Shown: positions 7,689 to 15,861, counted from the stretch's first letter. The stretch is 32,251 nt of DNA from CAZFXZ01 sp964523165 (GCA_964523165.1 CAZFXZ010000004.1:1-32251); one strand, 5' to 3'. The notes: generated by a model not told the origin, from the sequence alone. Program-made: numbers and translations.

Positions 7689-7735
7689 GGAGAGGTCGCA
7701 CCCCGAAGGGGCCCCTTCGGGGTAGTGGTTTATTG
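7689..7735 (+). pseudogene. Broken copy of the tRNA-Ser 5' part, split by a palindrome
   Basis: The first 25 bases of the downstream tRNA-Ser are present here exactly, in two pieces: GGAGAGGTCGCA (7689-7700, matching 7753-7764) and TAGTGGTTTATTG (7723-7735, matching 7765-7777). A 22-base insertion separates them. The pieces cover the 5' acceptor strand and the D-arm up to its second-last base; the anticodon arm, variable arm, T-arm and 3' acceptor strand are missing, so it cannot be a tRNA. It lies at the start of the predicted transcript that contains the real tRNA, 17 bases upstream of it. It may be a duplication relic, or a leader element that can mimic or compete with the tRNA fold. Confidence 0.75.
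7701..7722. repeat. Perfect 22-bp palindrome inside the tRNA-Ser copy
   Basis: The element is CCCCGAAGGGG followed directly by its own reverse complement CCCCTTCGGGG. Each half can also fold alone, the second with a stable CUUCGG-type loop. It interrupts the copied tRNA sequence just after the 5' strand of the D-stem, with nothing lost on either side, so it looks like a clean insertion. Confidence 0.85.
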
Positions 7736-7752
7736 AGGTGTTATTTATTTTT

Positions 7753-7840
7753 GGAGAGGTCGCATAGTGGTTTATTGCGCTCGCTTGGAAAGCGGGTATA
7801 CCGCAAGGTATCGGGGGTTCGAATCCCCCCCTCTCCGCCA
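7753..7840 (+). tRNA. tRNA-Ser (anticodon GGA)
   Basis: The acceptor stem GGAGAGG (7753-7759) pairs with CCTCTCC (7830-7836), followed by G and an encoded CCA (7838-7840). The anticodon loop TTGGAAA gives GGA, which reads UCC/UCU. A long variable arm (TATACC-GCAA-GGTAT) marks a class II tRNA, and the T-arm has the normal GGTTCGAATCC core. The malic enzyme ATG follows 20 bases after the CCA, so the mRNA may be released by tRNA 3' processing, unless the GATAAT at 7841 serves as a separate -10 box. Confidence 0.96.
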
Positions 7841-7859
7841 GATAATTTTTTCTCAGATT

Positions 7860-9014
7860 ATGGATTACAACGAACAGTCATTACGAGCTCATCGCCAGAC
7901 TAAAGGCAAAATCGGCGTCACCAGCAAATTTCCGCCGCTAACTTCTAAAGACGATCTTAGTGTTGCTTATACGCCCGGCGTGGCCGCTGTTTCTGCGTTG
8001 TTGGCTAAAGAGCCGGCGGAGGCTTATGATTATTCGATCAAAGGCAATACTATCGCTGTGATTTCTGACGGTTCGGCCGTTTTGGGTTTGGGCAATATTG
8101 GCCCTTACGGGGCTTTGCCGGTCATGGAAGGTAAGGCTTTATTGTTCAAAGAATTCGCCGACGTTGATGCTTATCCGCTTGTTTTAAATACTCAAGACAG
8201 CCAAGAAATTATAAAAATTATTACGGCTCTAGCCCCAACGTTTGGCGGGATAAATCTCGAAGACATTTCTGCCCCGCGTTGTTTTGAGATAGAAGAGGCT
8301 TTGATAAAAAATTTAGATATTCCGGTTTTTCACGACGATCAACATGGTACGGCCATCGTTATTTTAGCCGCTTTGATTAACGCTTTGAAATTAGCTGATA
8401 AAAAAATCGAAGAAATAAAAATTGTTGTCGTCGGCGCCGGTGCAGCCGGCATCGCTACGACCAAACTGTTGTTGAATTACGGTGTAAAAAATATTATCGT
8501 CGTTGATTCGACCGGCGCCATTTGTTCGCGACGGACTGACTTAAATAATATTAAACAAGATTTATTGTCAGCCGTTAATCCCCAAGATATTTGCGGCGAT
8601 TTGGCTACGGCCTTAAAAGACGCTGATGTTTTTATCGGCGTTAGTCAGCCGGGCTTGTTGACGGCCGAGATGATCAAGACCATGGCCGATCGGCCGATTA
8701 TTTTTGCCATGGCCAATCCGACGCCGGAAATCATGCCAGATGTAGCCAAGGCAGGTGGAGCCTATATAGTGGGTACGGGGCGGAGTGATTTTGCCAATCA
8801 AATTAATAACGTTTTGGTTTTTCCCGGTTTGTTTCGCGGCCTACTAGATGCTAAGATAAAGATGATCAGCACGGAATTAAAAATCGCTGTGGCTAAAGCT
8901 TTGGCTGATTATTTGCCCTCAGACCAATTATCGCCGGATAAAATTTTACCCAGCGTTTTGGATAAAAATGTCGCCAAGGCGGTGGCGCAAGCGGTATTAA
9001 ATTTTAACCAATAA
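7860..9014 (+). CDS. NAD(P)-dependent malic enzyme, short form
   Basis: Malic enzyme oxidatively decarboxylates malate to pyruvate, making NAD(P)H. The 384-residue product matches the short bacterial form, without the phosphotransacetylase-like tail of MaeB. Visible motifs are AYTPGVAAV near the N-terminus, ISDGSAVLGLGNIGPYGALPVMEGKA, the metal-binding NLEDISAPRCFEIE, FHDDQHGTAIV, the Rossmann loop VVVGAGAAGIA and FAMANPTPEI. The reading frame is open upstream to 7767, but those codons lie inside tRNA-Ser. ATG 7860 is therefore chosen; it begins MDYNEQSLRAH, as expected for the family. Along with the PEP-utilising-type genes downstream it suggests pyruvate-centred metabolism. NAD or NADP preference cannot be decided from the sequence. 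Confidence 0.94.
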   Translation: MDYNEQSLRAHRQTKGKIGVTSKFPPLTSKDDLSVAYTPGVAAVSALLAKEPAEAYDYSIKGNTIAVISDGSAVLGLGNIGPYGALPVMEGKALLFKEFADVDAYPLVLNTQDSQEIIKIITALAPTFGGINLEDISAPRCFEIEEALIKNLDIPVFHDDQHGTAIVILAALINALKLADKKIEEIKIVVVGAGAAGIATTKLLLNYGVKNIIVVDSTGAICSRRTDLNNIKQDLLSAVNPQDICGDLATALKDADVFIGVSQPGLLTAEMIKTMADRPIIFAMANPTPEIMPDVAKAGGAYIVGTGRSDFANQINNVLVFPGLFRGLLDAKIKMISTELKIAVAKALADYLPSDQLSPDKILPSVLDKNVAKAVAQAVLNFNQ

Positions 9015-9018
9015 ATTT

Positions 9019-9450
9019 ATGGCTTGTTGTGATATATTTGAAGTCTTTGATAAAAAAAATAATTTACTCAAAGATTATAAACATTGGTCGGTTTTAGTCC
9101 GCAATGTCAACACCACGCTAGGCAATTGCGTAGTGATTTCCAAAGAACATCATGATGGTTTGGGCGAATCGAGCAAAGAAGAAATGGCCGAATTGGCCGT
9201 GATTGCCAAAGAATTAGAAACGGCTATCAAAAAAACTTTCAATTGCCAACGTTTTAATTGGCTGTGTTTGATGATGAAAGACCATCACAACCATTTTCAT
9301 GTTTTGCCGCGTTATGACAGCCCGCGACAATTTGCCGGCGGGACGTGGACCGACGAAGGTTGGCCCAAGATGGCTGGGGGAGAAAAGGCGGAAATTTCCT
9401 CAGAAATTTTAGCTGAGATAAAAAAAGCCTTACAAGCTAATCTCGACTGA
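9019..9450 (+). CDS. HIT-family protein
   Basis: The 143-residue protein carries a histidine-triad motif HNHFHVLPRY (near residue 93), the catalytic signature of HIT nucleotide hydrolases and transferases, in which the middle histidine takes the nucleotidyl group. Upstream, WSVLVRNVNTTLGNCVVISKEHHDGL matches the usual first part of a HIT fold, including the strand that precedes the helix. The C-terminal tail (WTDEGWPKMAG onward) is longer than in minimal Hint proteins. The substrate is unknown; Ap4A-type or AMP-lysine-type compounds are typical. Its TGA stop shares one base with the next gene's ATG (the sequence reads TGATG), so translation is probably coupled to the PEP-utilising-type gene. 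Confidence 0.85.
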   Translation: MACCDIFEVFDKKNNLLKDYKHWSVLVRNVNTTLGNCVVISKEHHDGLGESSKEEMAELAVIAKELETAIKKTFNCQRFNWLCLMMKDHHNHFHVLPRYDSPRQFAGGTWTDEGWPKMAGGEKAEISSEILAEIKKALQANLD

Positions 9451-10541
9451 TGAAAGTTAGTGATTTAAAAAAAGTAAAATGGACTTTATTGGTGGAGCGT
9501 TTTGAGGCTTTGTTATTGGCGTCTTTTGAAGCGCAAGTCACTAAAAAAAATACCAAAAAACTTTCGGGACTTAATTGGCAAGCGACCAGCACGTTGTATG
9601 CCGGCAATGGGCTGATGTTTTATGATGGCCAAGAATTAGAGGCTTTAAGCAAAATTTTGTCCAAATATCGAGCTAAAGATTTTGCGGCCTTTGCCGTCGA
9701 TTTAAATCAGTATGTTGGTCGATTGGAAGTTTTGGCCAACGACTTGTCGAAAAAAGATTTTACCTCATACGCCGATCGTCAACTACAGCTAATGCTAAAT
9801 AATTTTGCTGACGTTTTTCAAAAAGCTTGTTTCTTTTTAGCGCCCATGCCGATAGCCGATAAAGTTTTGACTAAGTTAATCTATGACCAACTGCCAGTTG
9901 GCGATGAAAAAACCAAACAAACTTGGTTGCAAATATTAACTTATCCGACTAAAGAAAATTGGCAGTCGATCGAAGAAAAAGAATTTTTAAAATTAGTTTT
10001 GCTGTATAAAAAGTCTTCCGCAAATCGACAACAACAATTATTATCCAACCACATCGCTAAATTTTCTTGGATCGGGGCGCGAAGTTGGTGGTGGGCAAGA
10101 GCTTGGACAATCGCCGATTTGCGGCAACGCGTTTTGGCTTTTAATGATGATCCTAACAAGCATTTGCGTCATTTGAATAGTTTGCGACAACAACATTCTG
10201 TTCACCGACAAAAATTATTACAACAATTAAAACTTTCACCGGCCTTAAAAGCCTTGATAACTCAAGCCCAAGATTACGCTTATCTGCGGACTTGGCGGAC
10301 TGATGTGATTTATGGCGCCGGCTACAAGGCTAGTAAATTGTTTTATGAAATCGCCAAACGAGCTGGTGGTAAAAAATCAGATGTGATTTATTTGACGATC
10401 AATGAAATTAAAAAAATGGCCCAGACTAAACTTTGGCCAATGACAGCATCGGAGATGAAAAAAAGAAAAACTTTTTACGCCAACATTGCTATCAAGGGTA
10501 ATTATCAAGTAGTCAGCGGTCAAGTCTGGCGACGAGCGATT
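9450..10541 (+). CDS. PEP-utilising-enzyme-like protein A, 3' end missing (runs into the N gap)
   Basis: The 364 visible residues form the helical region found upstream of the swivelling phosphohistidine domain in short PEP synthase/PPDK-like proteins that lack the ATP-grasp part. Landmarks are FYDGQELEALSKIL (57-70), LQILTYPT (160-167), LLSNHIAKFSWIGARSW (197-213), DYAYLRTWRTDVIYGAGY (275-292) and SDVIYLTINEI (310-320). It stops at the gap exactly where the C-terminal swivelling domain, with its catalytic histidine, should begin. Codon use matches the neighbours: arginine is mostly CGN, leucine mostly TTG/TTA. The 100-N gap puts this frame in register with the next fragment, but that is accidental: the next fragment repeats the same domain. 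See protein B and the findings. Confidence 0.7.
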
Positions 10542-10641
10542 NNNNNNNNNNNNNNNNNNNNNNNNNNNNNNNNNNNNNNNNNNNNNNNNNNNNNNNNNNN
10601 NNNNNNNNNNNNNNNNNNNNNNNNNNNNNNNNNNNNNNNNN
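10542..10641. other. Assembly gap of 100 N
   Basis: Exactly 100 N, the conventional placeholder for a scaffold gap of unknown size. Both flanks lie inside genes of the same family, and each lacks the part that faces the gap. Confidence 0.99.
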
Positions 10642-12026
10642 TAGGTGATTCGCACATTTCAAATATTCAGCACACAAAATACCCATTTGGACAAAGAATT
10701 GCATACGCTGGTTTTTCAAAAAATAGAGCTGATTGGTATCACAGTTTAGAAGAGCTCGAGTTTACTGCCTCAAAAGTTATTGAGGCTTCTCAGAGGAATC
10801 AACACATTAGTAAAGAAATGATTCAAGCATTCTTACCTTGGCAAGTAGAATTTTATAAGGCTTGTCTTACCATCCAAGAAAAAGATTTGAAAAAACTTAG
10901 CGATGAGGAGTTACTAAAAACCTATAATGATCTTTCTGAGATTTATACAAATAAACTCAATAGCTCTCCTCTGATCGATGGGTTTACCTTAAGTACTGAC
11001 ACGACTATTGCTTCAAAGATCAAGACATTTATCGAAGGGAAAGGCTTGGGAAAAAAATTTGTTGAATATTTTGCGATATTAACCGCACCTACTTATTTAT
11101 CTTTTTTACAAGAAGAAGAGATCGCACTTTTAAATGTTGCGAGGAAAATAAAAGCCAATCCTAAAGTAGAAGATGAGCTACTCAAGCAACATCAGAGAGA
11201 TTATTTTTGGATACGAAATAACTATGTAAAAGATCATGTAGAAAGCATCGAAAAATTTAAGGAGCGTTTGGAGCAATTCAAAAAAATAGATATAGAGCAT
11301 AGGATCGAAGAGATAAAATTACTGGCCAAAGATCACAGAGAAGTAAAAGATAGGCTCATTGAGGACTTGGCGCTGCCTTTAGAAATCCAGACGCTACTTG
11401 AAATTACTGACGATTTTAACGCTTGGCAAGATGAGCGAAAGAAAGGCACATTTTGGGCAACGCACTATTTCAGTCTTTTGCTTGAGGAATTCGCAAATCG
11501 TACAAAATACAACCTTGATCAATTGAAATACGCTTTTCCGCCAGAGATGGGTGATGTTTTGTCTGAAAAGCTAGAGATTTCTGAATTGGACAAAAGACTT
11601 GAGTACTGCATGATTATTTGGATTTTAGATCATTATGATGTAACTACCGACAAAGCTTTCATTAAAAAACTCGACCGAATTGGTACAGGAGAAGCCGCCA
11701 CGACCCACGAGGTAAAAGGATTTACCGCTTCTCGAGGGAAGGTAACCGGAAGAGCTAAAATTCTTGTAAGTGTAGAAGAGATGCACAAAATTGAAGATGG
11801 TGATGTTCTTATTGCTGTCATGACAAGGCCGGATTATTTACCGGCAATGCAAAAAGCAAGTGCATTTGTGACGGACGAAGGCGGTATCACCTGTCACGCC
11901 GCAATAGTAGCTCGTGAAATGAAAAAACCTTGCGTCATCGGCACCAAAATCGCTACTAAAATTTTTAAAGATGGGGATCGGGTGGAAGTTGATGCGACTA
12001 AGGGAATAGTTAAAAAAATAAAATAG
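10642..12026 (+). CDS. PEP-utilising-enzyme-like protein B, 5' end missing
   Basis: The 460 residues after the gap contain a helical region and a complete C-terminal PEP-utilising mobile (swivelling) domain. In the latter GFTASRGKVTGRAKI is followed by TRPDYLPAMQKASAFVTDEG and GGITCHAAIVAREMKKP; the histidine of ITCHAAI is the expected phosphorylated residue. The helical part repeats, in the same order, the landmarks of fragment A: DWYHSLEELEFTASKVI, FAILTAPTYLSFLQEEE, LLKQHQRDYFWIRNNYV and TFWATHYFSLLLEEFANR. It is therefore a separate homologue lacking about its first 40 residues. Codon use is unlike the neighbours: AGA/AGG make up about half or more of arginine codons and CTN leucine codons are common. 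The 3' end, from about 11866, looks more like the rest of the window. Without an ATP-grasp domain the reaction is uncertain. Confidence 0.8.
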
Positions 12027-12032
12027 GTCAAG

Positions 12033-12061
12033 TTTACTAATCTTGTCTGACGCGGTAAGAT
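12033..12061 (+). promoter_or_regulatory. Probable dnaG-rpoD promoter
   Basis: TTTACT (12033-12038) and TAAGAT (12056-12061) are 17 bases apart. The -10 box ends 11 bases before the dnaG ATG, so the predicted transcript has a leader of about five bases. The stretch GGTAAGATAGGGGA nearly repeats the tRNA-Ser promoter at 7670. Confidence 0.5.
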
Positions 12062-12072
12062 AGGGGACTACT

Positions 12073-13869
12073 ATGTTGTCACCAACCGATGAAATCAAAG
12101 CCAAGCTCGACATCGTCGATGTTGTCGGCGAATATGTGGCTTTGAAACAACTTGGCGATAATTGGAAGGCGCGTTGTCCGTTTCATAACGAAAAAACGCC
12201 GTCTTTTATGGTTTCGCGCCAAAAGCAAATTTGGCATTGTTTTGGTTGCCACGAAGGTGGCGACGTTTTGTCTTTTGTCCAAAAAATTGAAGGTTTAGAT
12301 TTTCCTGACACTTTACGACTATTAGCCAAAAAAGCCGGCATCGTTTTGCCGAGCCACAATCCTCAGGCTAACACGCAACGCAGTCGCATTTTGGACGTTT
12401 TAAAAACCGTCACCGAGCTTTATCATCAATCTTTGCGCAAATCACCGACAGCTCAAAAGGCGCGTGATTATGTGGCCAGTCGTGGTTTGGACGATTTGAC
12501 CGTTGATGCTTGGCAACTTGGTTTTGCCCCCGATAGTTGGGAAATAGTTTCCCAAACTTTAAAAGCCAAAGGTTTTAATGATCAAGAACTTTTTTTAGCC
12601 GGTCTAACTATCAAAAAAGACAAAGGCAGTGGTTATTATGATCGTTTTCGCGATCGTCTGATGATTCCCATACGCGATCACAACGGTTATGTCGTCGGTT
12701 TTTCGGCTCGGACTCTTGATCCCGAGGCCAAAGAAGCCAAATATATCAACACTTCACAAACTTTAGTCTTTAACAAAAGTCAGATTTTATTTGGCTTAGA
12801 TGTTGCCAGGCAAAATATTCGTCAACAAAAACAAGCAATTATCGTCGAAGGTAATCTCGATGTTATCAGCGCCCATCAGTTTGGGGCTAATAATGTCGTG
12901 GCTACTTGTGGCACGGCTTTGACGGCTGAGCATGTTTTGTTGATCAAGCGTTATACCAACAACGTCGTGCTGTGTTTTGATCCCGACTCGGCCGGTCAGA
13001 TCGCCGCCGAACGTGGCGCGGCCGTAGCTTTGAGCGCCGGACTAAATGTCTCAGTCATGGTTTTGCCTGACGGTTTGGATCCCGATGCTTTTATTCGCCA
13101 AAAAGGTTTAGAAAGTTGGCAGACGTCAGTCAAACAAGCTCAGGCTGTCATGCAGTATCATTTTGATCAGGTTTTAAAAAATCTCAATGTCACTGACCCT
13201 CAAGCCAAAAAACAAGCCGCCGCTAATTTACTTGGCAAAATTTCAACTTTAGTTGATGGCGTTGAGCAGAGTCATTGGCTAAATGTTTTGTCAGACAAAC
13301 TCAATGTCCCAGAAAACGTTTTGCGTGAAGAATTGGCCAAACAAAAAAAGTCCCCACGACCGTCAACGGCTCCAACAACTACGACTTCGGTGGTTGTCAA
13401 AACGCCGGTCGTCGATTTAGCCAGTCAGCACCTGATGTCTTTATTGGTTCGCTATCCCAGCAACTTGCCTTATGTTATCGAACATATTACGCCAGAAATG
13501 TTGCCCGATACTGGTTTGCGGGACTTGTATATCGAAATCGTGCTGTGGTATAATCAAGCCGCTCAAAACTTGACTGATATAAATCAAGAATTTGAGATTT
13601 TTGTTGACAGCCAACCCGCCGCCCGCCTTCAAGCTTTAACCACATTACGGTTGCTGGCCGATCAGCTTTATGAGAAGCTAACCGACGAGCAGAGCCGAAG
13701 CGAGCTACGCGATTTGGTCAGTCGACGTAAACGACAACACCTCAACCAAGTCTTAGGACAATTAGCCGAGCAAATAAAACAGGCTGAAGCCGGACATGCT
13801 CGCGAAGAGGTTGAGCATTTGAGCCAACAATTTAGTCAGCTAACCGATCAGTTAGCTCGTTTGTCATAA
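12073..13869 (+). CDS. dnaG: DNA primase DnaG
   Basis: DnaG makes the RNA primers for chromosome replication. The 598 residues show the N-terminal CHC2 zinc finger (Cys35, His38, Cys56, Cys59 in CPFHNEKTPSF and IWHCFGCHEGGDV). The catalytic core follows with RFRDRLMIPIRDHNGYVVGFSAR and the YINTSQT segment. The TOPRIM metal site has Glu259 in IIVEGNLDV, plus Asp303 and Asp305 in CFDPDSAGQ. After a Pro/Thr-rich linker (about 420-445) comes a C-terminal helical region that would bind the DnaB helicase; it is weakly conserved, as usual. It heads a run dnaG - membrane protein - rpoD, a variant of the classical macromolecular-synthesis operon without rpsU at its head. Confidence 0.97.
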   Translation: MLSPTDEIKAKLDIVDVVGEYVALKQLGDNWKARCPFHNEKTPSFMVSRQKQIWHCFGCHEGGDVLSFVQKIEGLDFPDTLRLLAKKAGIVLPSHNPQANTQRSRILDVLKTVTELYHQSLRKSPTAQKARDYVASRGLDDLTVDAWQLGFAPDSWEIVSQTLKAKGFNDQELFLAGLTIKKDKGSGYYDRFRDRLMIPIRDHNGYVVGFSARTLDPEAKEAKYINTSQTLVFNKSQILFGLDVARQNIRQQKQAIIVEGNLDVISAHQFGANNVVATCGTALTAEHVLLIKRYTNNVVLCFDPDSAGQIAAERGAAVALSAGLNVSVMVLPDGLDPDAFIRQKGLESWQTSVKQAQAVMQYHFDQVLKNLNVTDPQAKKQAAANLLGKISTLVDGVEQSHWLNVLSDKLNVPENVLREELAKQKKSPRPSTAPTTTTSVVVKTPVVDLASQHLMSLLVRYPSNLPYVIEHITPEMLPDTGLRDLYIEIVLWYNQAAQNLTDINQEFEIFVDSQPAARLQALTTLRLLADQLYEKLTDEQSRSELRDLVSRRKRQHLNQVLGQLAEQIKQAEAGHAREEVEHLSQQFSQLTDQLARLS

Positions 13870-13872
13870 TTC

Positions 13873-14502
13873 ATGGCTTTTCGATCACTCGCTTTATCGG
13901 ACTTAACGATTTTTAAAAATCGTCCGATCATTAGTCAAAGCTTGCCACGTTGGGGGTGGTCTTTTTGGCTATTAGTTGCCAGTGGAACGGTTTTACTAAT
14001 GTACGGCTTGGCCCTAGGCGACGTCTTGATTTTAGCCTTAGGTTTGTTGGTCATCCCCGGCAGCAGTGCTTGGTGGCCAGCAATTTATGGTCTGGTGACG
14101 CTCGATAAAAAGCTCTTGCTGTCAGCCGGGCAACGTTTAGGCCTAATATTTGCCATAATTGGCGTATTATCTTTTGCCCTGGCCTGGTGGTTGCCAGCAA
14201 GCCAAATCTCTGGTATTTTATTGTCTCGCCTCGATCTAGGTTTGGTTAATTTGGCCATGGTAAAAATGTTGGTTTTGTCGGCCGTGATTTTGATGATTAC
14301 TGATCAAAAAAAATGGCTGGTGGAATTACTACTCAACACCGCTTTATGGCCAAGTTTGTCGGGTTTAGCCATCGCTGTGCGCCTAGCCAATTGGCCGCTA
14401 GCCATCAACCTGACCGAAGTTTTGCTGAGTAATATTTTGTTATTAATCTTAGTTTGTGTAATCAGTTTTTATCTCTTGGCTATTTATGTCTCCAAAAAAT
14501 AA
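13873..14502 (+). CDS. Polytopic membrane protein of unknown function, between dnaG and rpoD
   Basis: The 209-residue product is very hydrophobic, with about six likely membrane helices at roughly 28-47, 50-70, 88-108, 124-142, 150-170 and 180-205, and a short basic C-terminus (VSKK). I recognise no family motif and no charged residues in the helices that would suggest a transporter mechanism. It begins three bases after dnaG and its last 17 bases overlap the start of rpoD in another frame, so its translation is coupled to both. That tight placement makes expression with the replication/transcription operon certain in practice, but it does not reveal a role. Confidence 0.72.
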   Translation: MAFRSLALSDLTIFKNRPIISQSLPRWGWSFWLLVASGTVLLMYGLALGDVLILALGLLVIPGSSAWWPAIYGLVTLDKKLLLSAGQRLGLIFAIIGVLSFALAWWLPASQISGILLSRLDLGLVNLAMVKMLVLSAVILMITDQKKWLVELLLNTALWPSLSGLAIAVRLANWPLAINLTEVLLSNILLLILVCVISFYLLAIYVSKK

Positions 14503-15733
14503 GAAAACCACCAACAAAAAACATTCGGCCCGCAAGAAAAAGCCGATCGTGGTCAAAAAAAAGAAAAATTTTGTCAAAAAAAAGCCGTTGGTCAAAAAAA
14601 TGATCCGGGTTTTAAAAAAAGATGTCGTGGAGCCAACAGCCGAACAAGTCAAAGCTTTGTTGGGTAAGGGTCGGGCTAAAGGTTTTGTGACCGAAGAAGA
14701 AATTTTGCACACTTTTCCGCAAGTTGAGCATTATTTGAATACTTATGAAGAATTTGTCCAAGCTGTTGAAGATAACGGTGTAAGTATTACCGAAATCCGC
14801 GGTGGTATCTTGCAACGTCGTTTAGCTCAAAAAAAGACCGAAGGTCAAACGGTTTTGACTAAAGAACAGTCAGAGGCTTACGAAAGCAAACGCGTCAACT
14901 TGGGAGAAATTTCTGCTGATTCGATCCAGATGTATTTACGAGAAATCGGTCGCGTGCCGTTACTTAAAGCCGAAGAAGAAGTGGCTCTGGCTAAGCGTAA
15001 AGAACGTGGCGACGTCGAAGCCGAGCAACGTTTGATCGAAGCTAACTTGCGTTTGGTCGTGTCAATCGCCAAAAAGTTCGTCGGCAAAAGTTTGTCGCTG
15101 GCTGATTTGATCCAAGAAGGCAATATTGGCTTGTTTCGCGCGGTAGAAAAATTTGAATACCGCAAAGGTTATAAATTTTCGACTTATGCGACTTGGTGGA
15201 TTCGTCAAGCCATCACTCGAGCTTTGGCTGATCAATCCCGGACTATTCGTATCCCTGTGCACATGGTCGAAACGATCAACAAATTTCAACAAATTGAACG
15301 GCAACTTATCCAAGATTTGGGTCGGGAGCCGTTAGCCGAAGAAATTTCTGCGGAAATCGGCGAAGATATCGAAAAAGTCAGACACATTATCAAAATTTCT
15401 CAAGACACAATTTCTTTAGAAACATCAGTCGGCGAAGATGATGAAGATAGTACACTCGAAGACTTTATCGAAGATGTTAAAAATGTCACGCCAGATCGGG
15501 CCGCGGCTTTGGAATTGCTTCGCGACTATGTTGGCCAAGTCATTGCCGAACTGTCAGCTCGTGAGCAAAAAATATTAGAGATGAGATTTGGTTTAGCCGA
15601 TGGCGTGTCACACACCTTAGAAGAAGTTGGTAAAGAATTTGACGTAACTCGTGAACGTATTCGACAAATTGAGGCCAAAGCCTTGGAAAAAATCCGTCAC
15701 AGCAAGGGTATTGAAAAACTCCGCGACTATTAG
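14486..15733 (+). CDS. rpoD: Primary RNA polymerase sigma factor (RpoD/SigA)
   Basis: The 415-residue protein has a very lysine-rich head (about 1-50), then a region 1.1-like segment (VKALLGKGRAKGFVTEEEIL). Region 1.2 is DSIQMYLREIGRVPLLKAEEEVALAKR. Region 2 reads LRLVVSIAKKFVGKSLSLADLIQEGN, then KGYKFSTYATWWIRQAITRAL, which melts and reads the -10 element. Region 3 follows, then region 4 with the helix-turn-helix TLEEVGKEFDVTRERIRQIEAKALEKIRH, which reads the -35. It is short compared with E. coli RpoD because the non-conserved insert is absent. The domain set matches a housekeeping sigma, in agreement with the TTGnnn/TATAAT promoters seen in this window. The promoter of tRNA-Asn lies inside its last codons. 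Confidence 0.97.
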   Translation: MSPKNKKTTNKKHSARKKKPIVVKKKKNFVKKKPLVKKMIRVLKKDVVEPTAEQVKALLGKGRAKGFVTEEEILHTFPQVEHYLNTYEEFVQAVEDNGVSITEIRGGILQRRLAQKKTEGQTVLTKEQSEAYESKRVNLGEISADSIQMYLREIGRVPLLKAEEEVALAKRKERGDVEAEQRLIEANLRLVVSIAKKFVGKSLSLADLIQEGNIGLFRAVEKFEYRKGYKFSTYATWWIRQAITRALADQSRTIRIPVHMVETINKFQQIERQLIQDLGREPLAEEISAEIGEDIEKVRHIIKISQDTISLETSVGEDDEDSTLEDFIEDVKNVTPDRAAALELLRDYVGQVIAELSAREQKILEMRFGLADGVSHTLEEVGKEFDVTRERIRQIEAKALEKIRHSKGIEKLRDY

Positions 15734-15739
15734 TATACT
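15711..15739 (+). promoter_or_regulatory. Promoter of tRNA-Asn, inside the 3' end of rpoD
   Basis: TTGAAA (15711-15716) and TATACT (15734-15739) are 17 bases apart. The -35 lies within the last rpoD codons and the -10 starts with the final base of... the bases immediately after the rpoD stop at 15731-15733. Predicted start of transcription is near 15746, just before the 5' arm of the stem that encloses the tRNA. Confidence 0.8.
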
Positions 15740-15748
15740 GTCAGGCGT

Positions 15749-15854
<106 letters not shown>

Positions 15855-15861
15855 GATCCTC

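Noticed and set aside
7689..7735. Integration (att) site of a mobile element
   Set aside because: The duplicated part is the tRNA 5' end and no integrase is nearby; att duplications normally copy the 3' end.
7767..7859. N-terminal extension of the malic enzyme
   Set aside because: These codons lie in tRNA-Ser and its flank; the family N-terminus begins at ATG 7860.
9450..12026. A single 858-residue PEP-utilising enzyme
   Set aside because: The frame crosses 100 N, and the helical domain occurs twice; reported as two partial genes.
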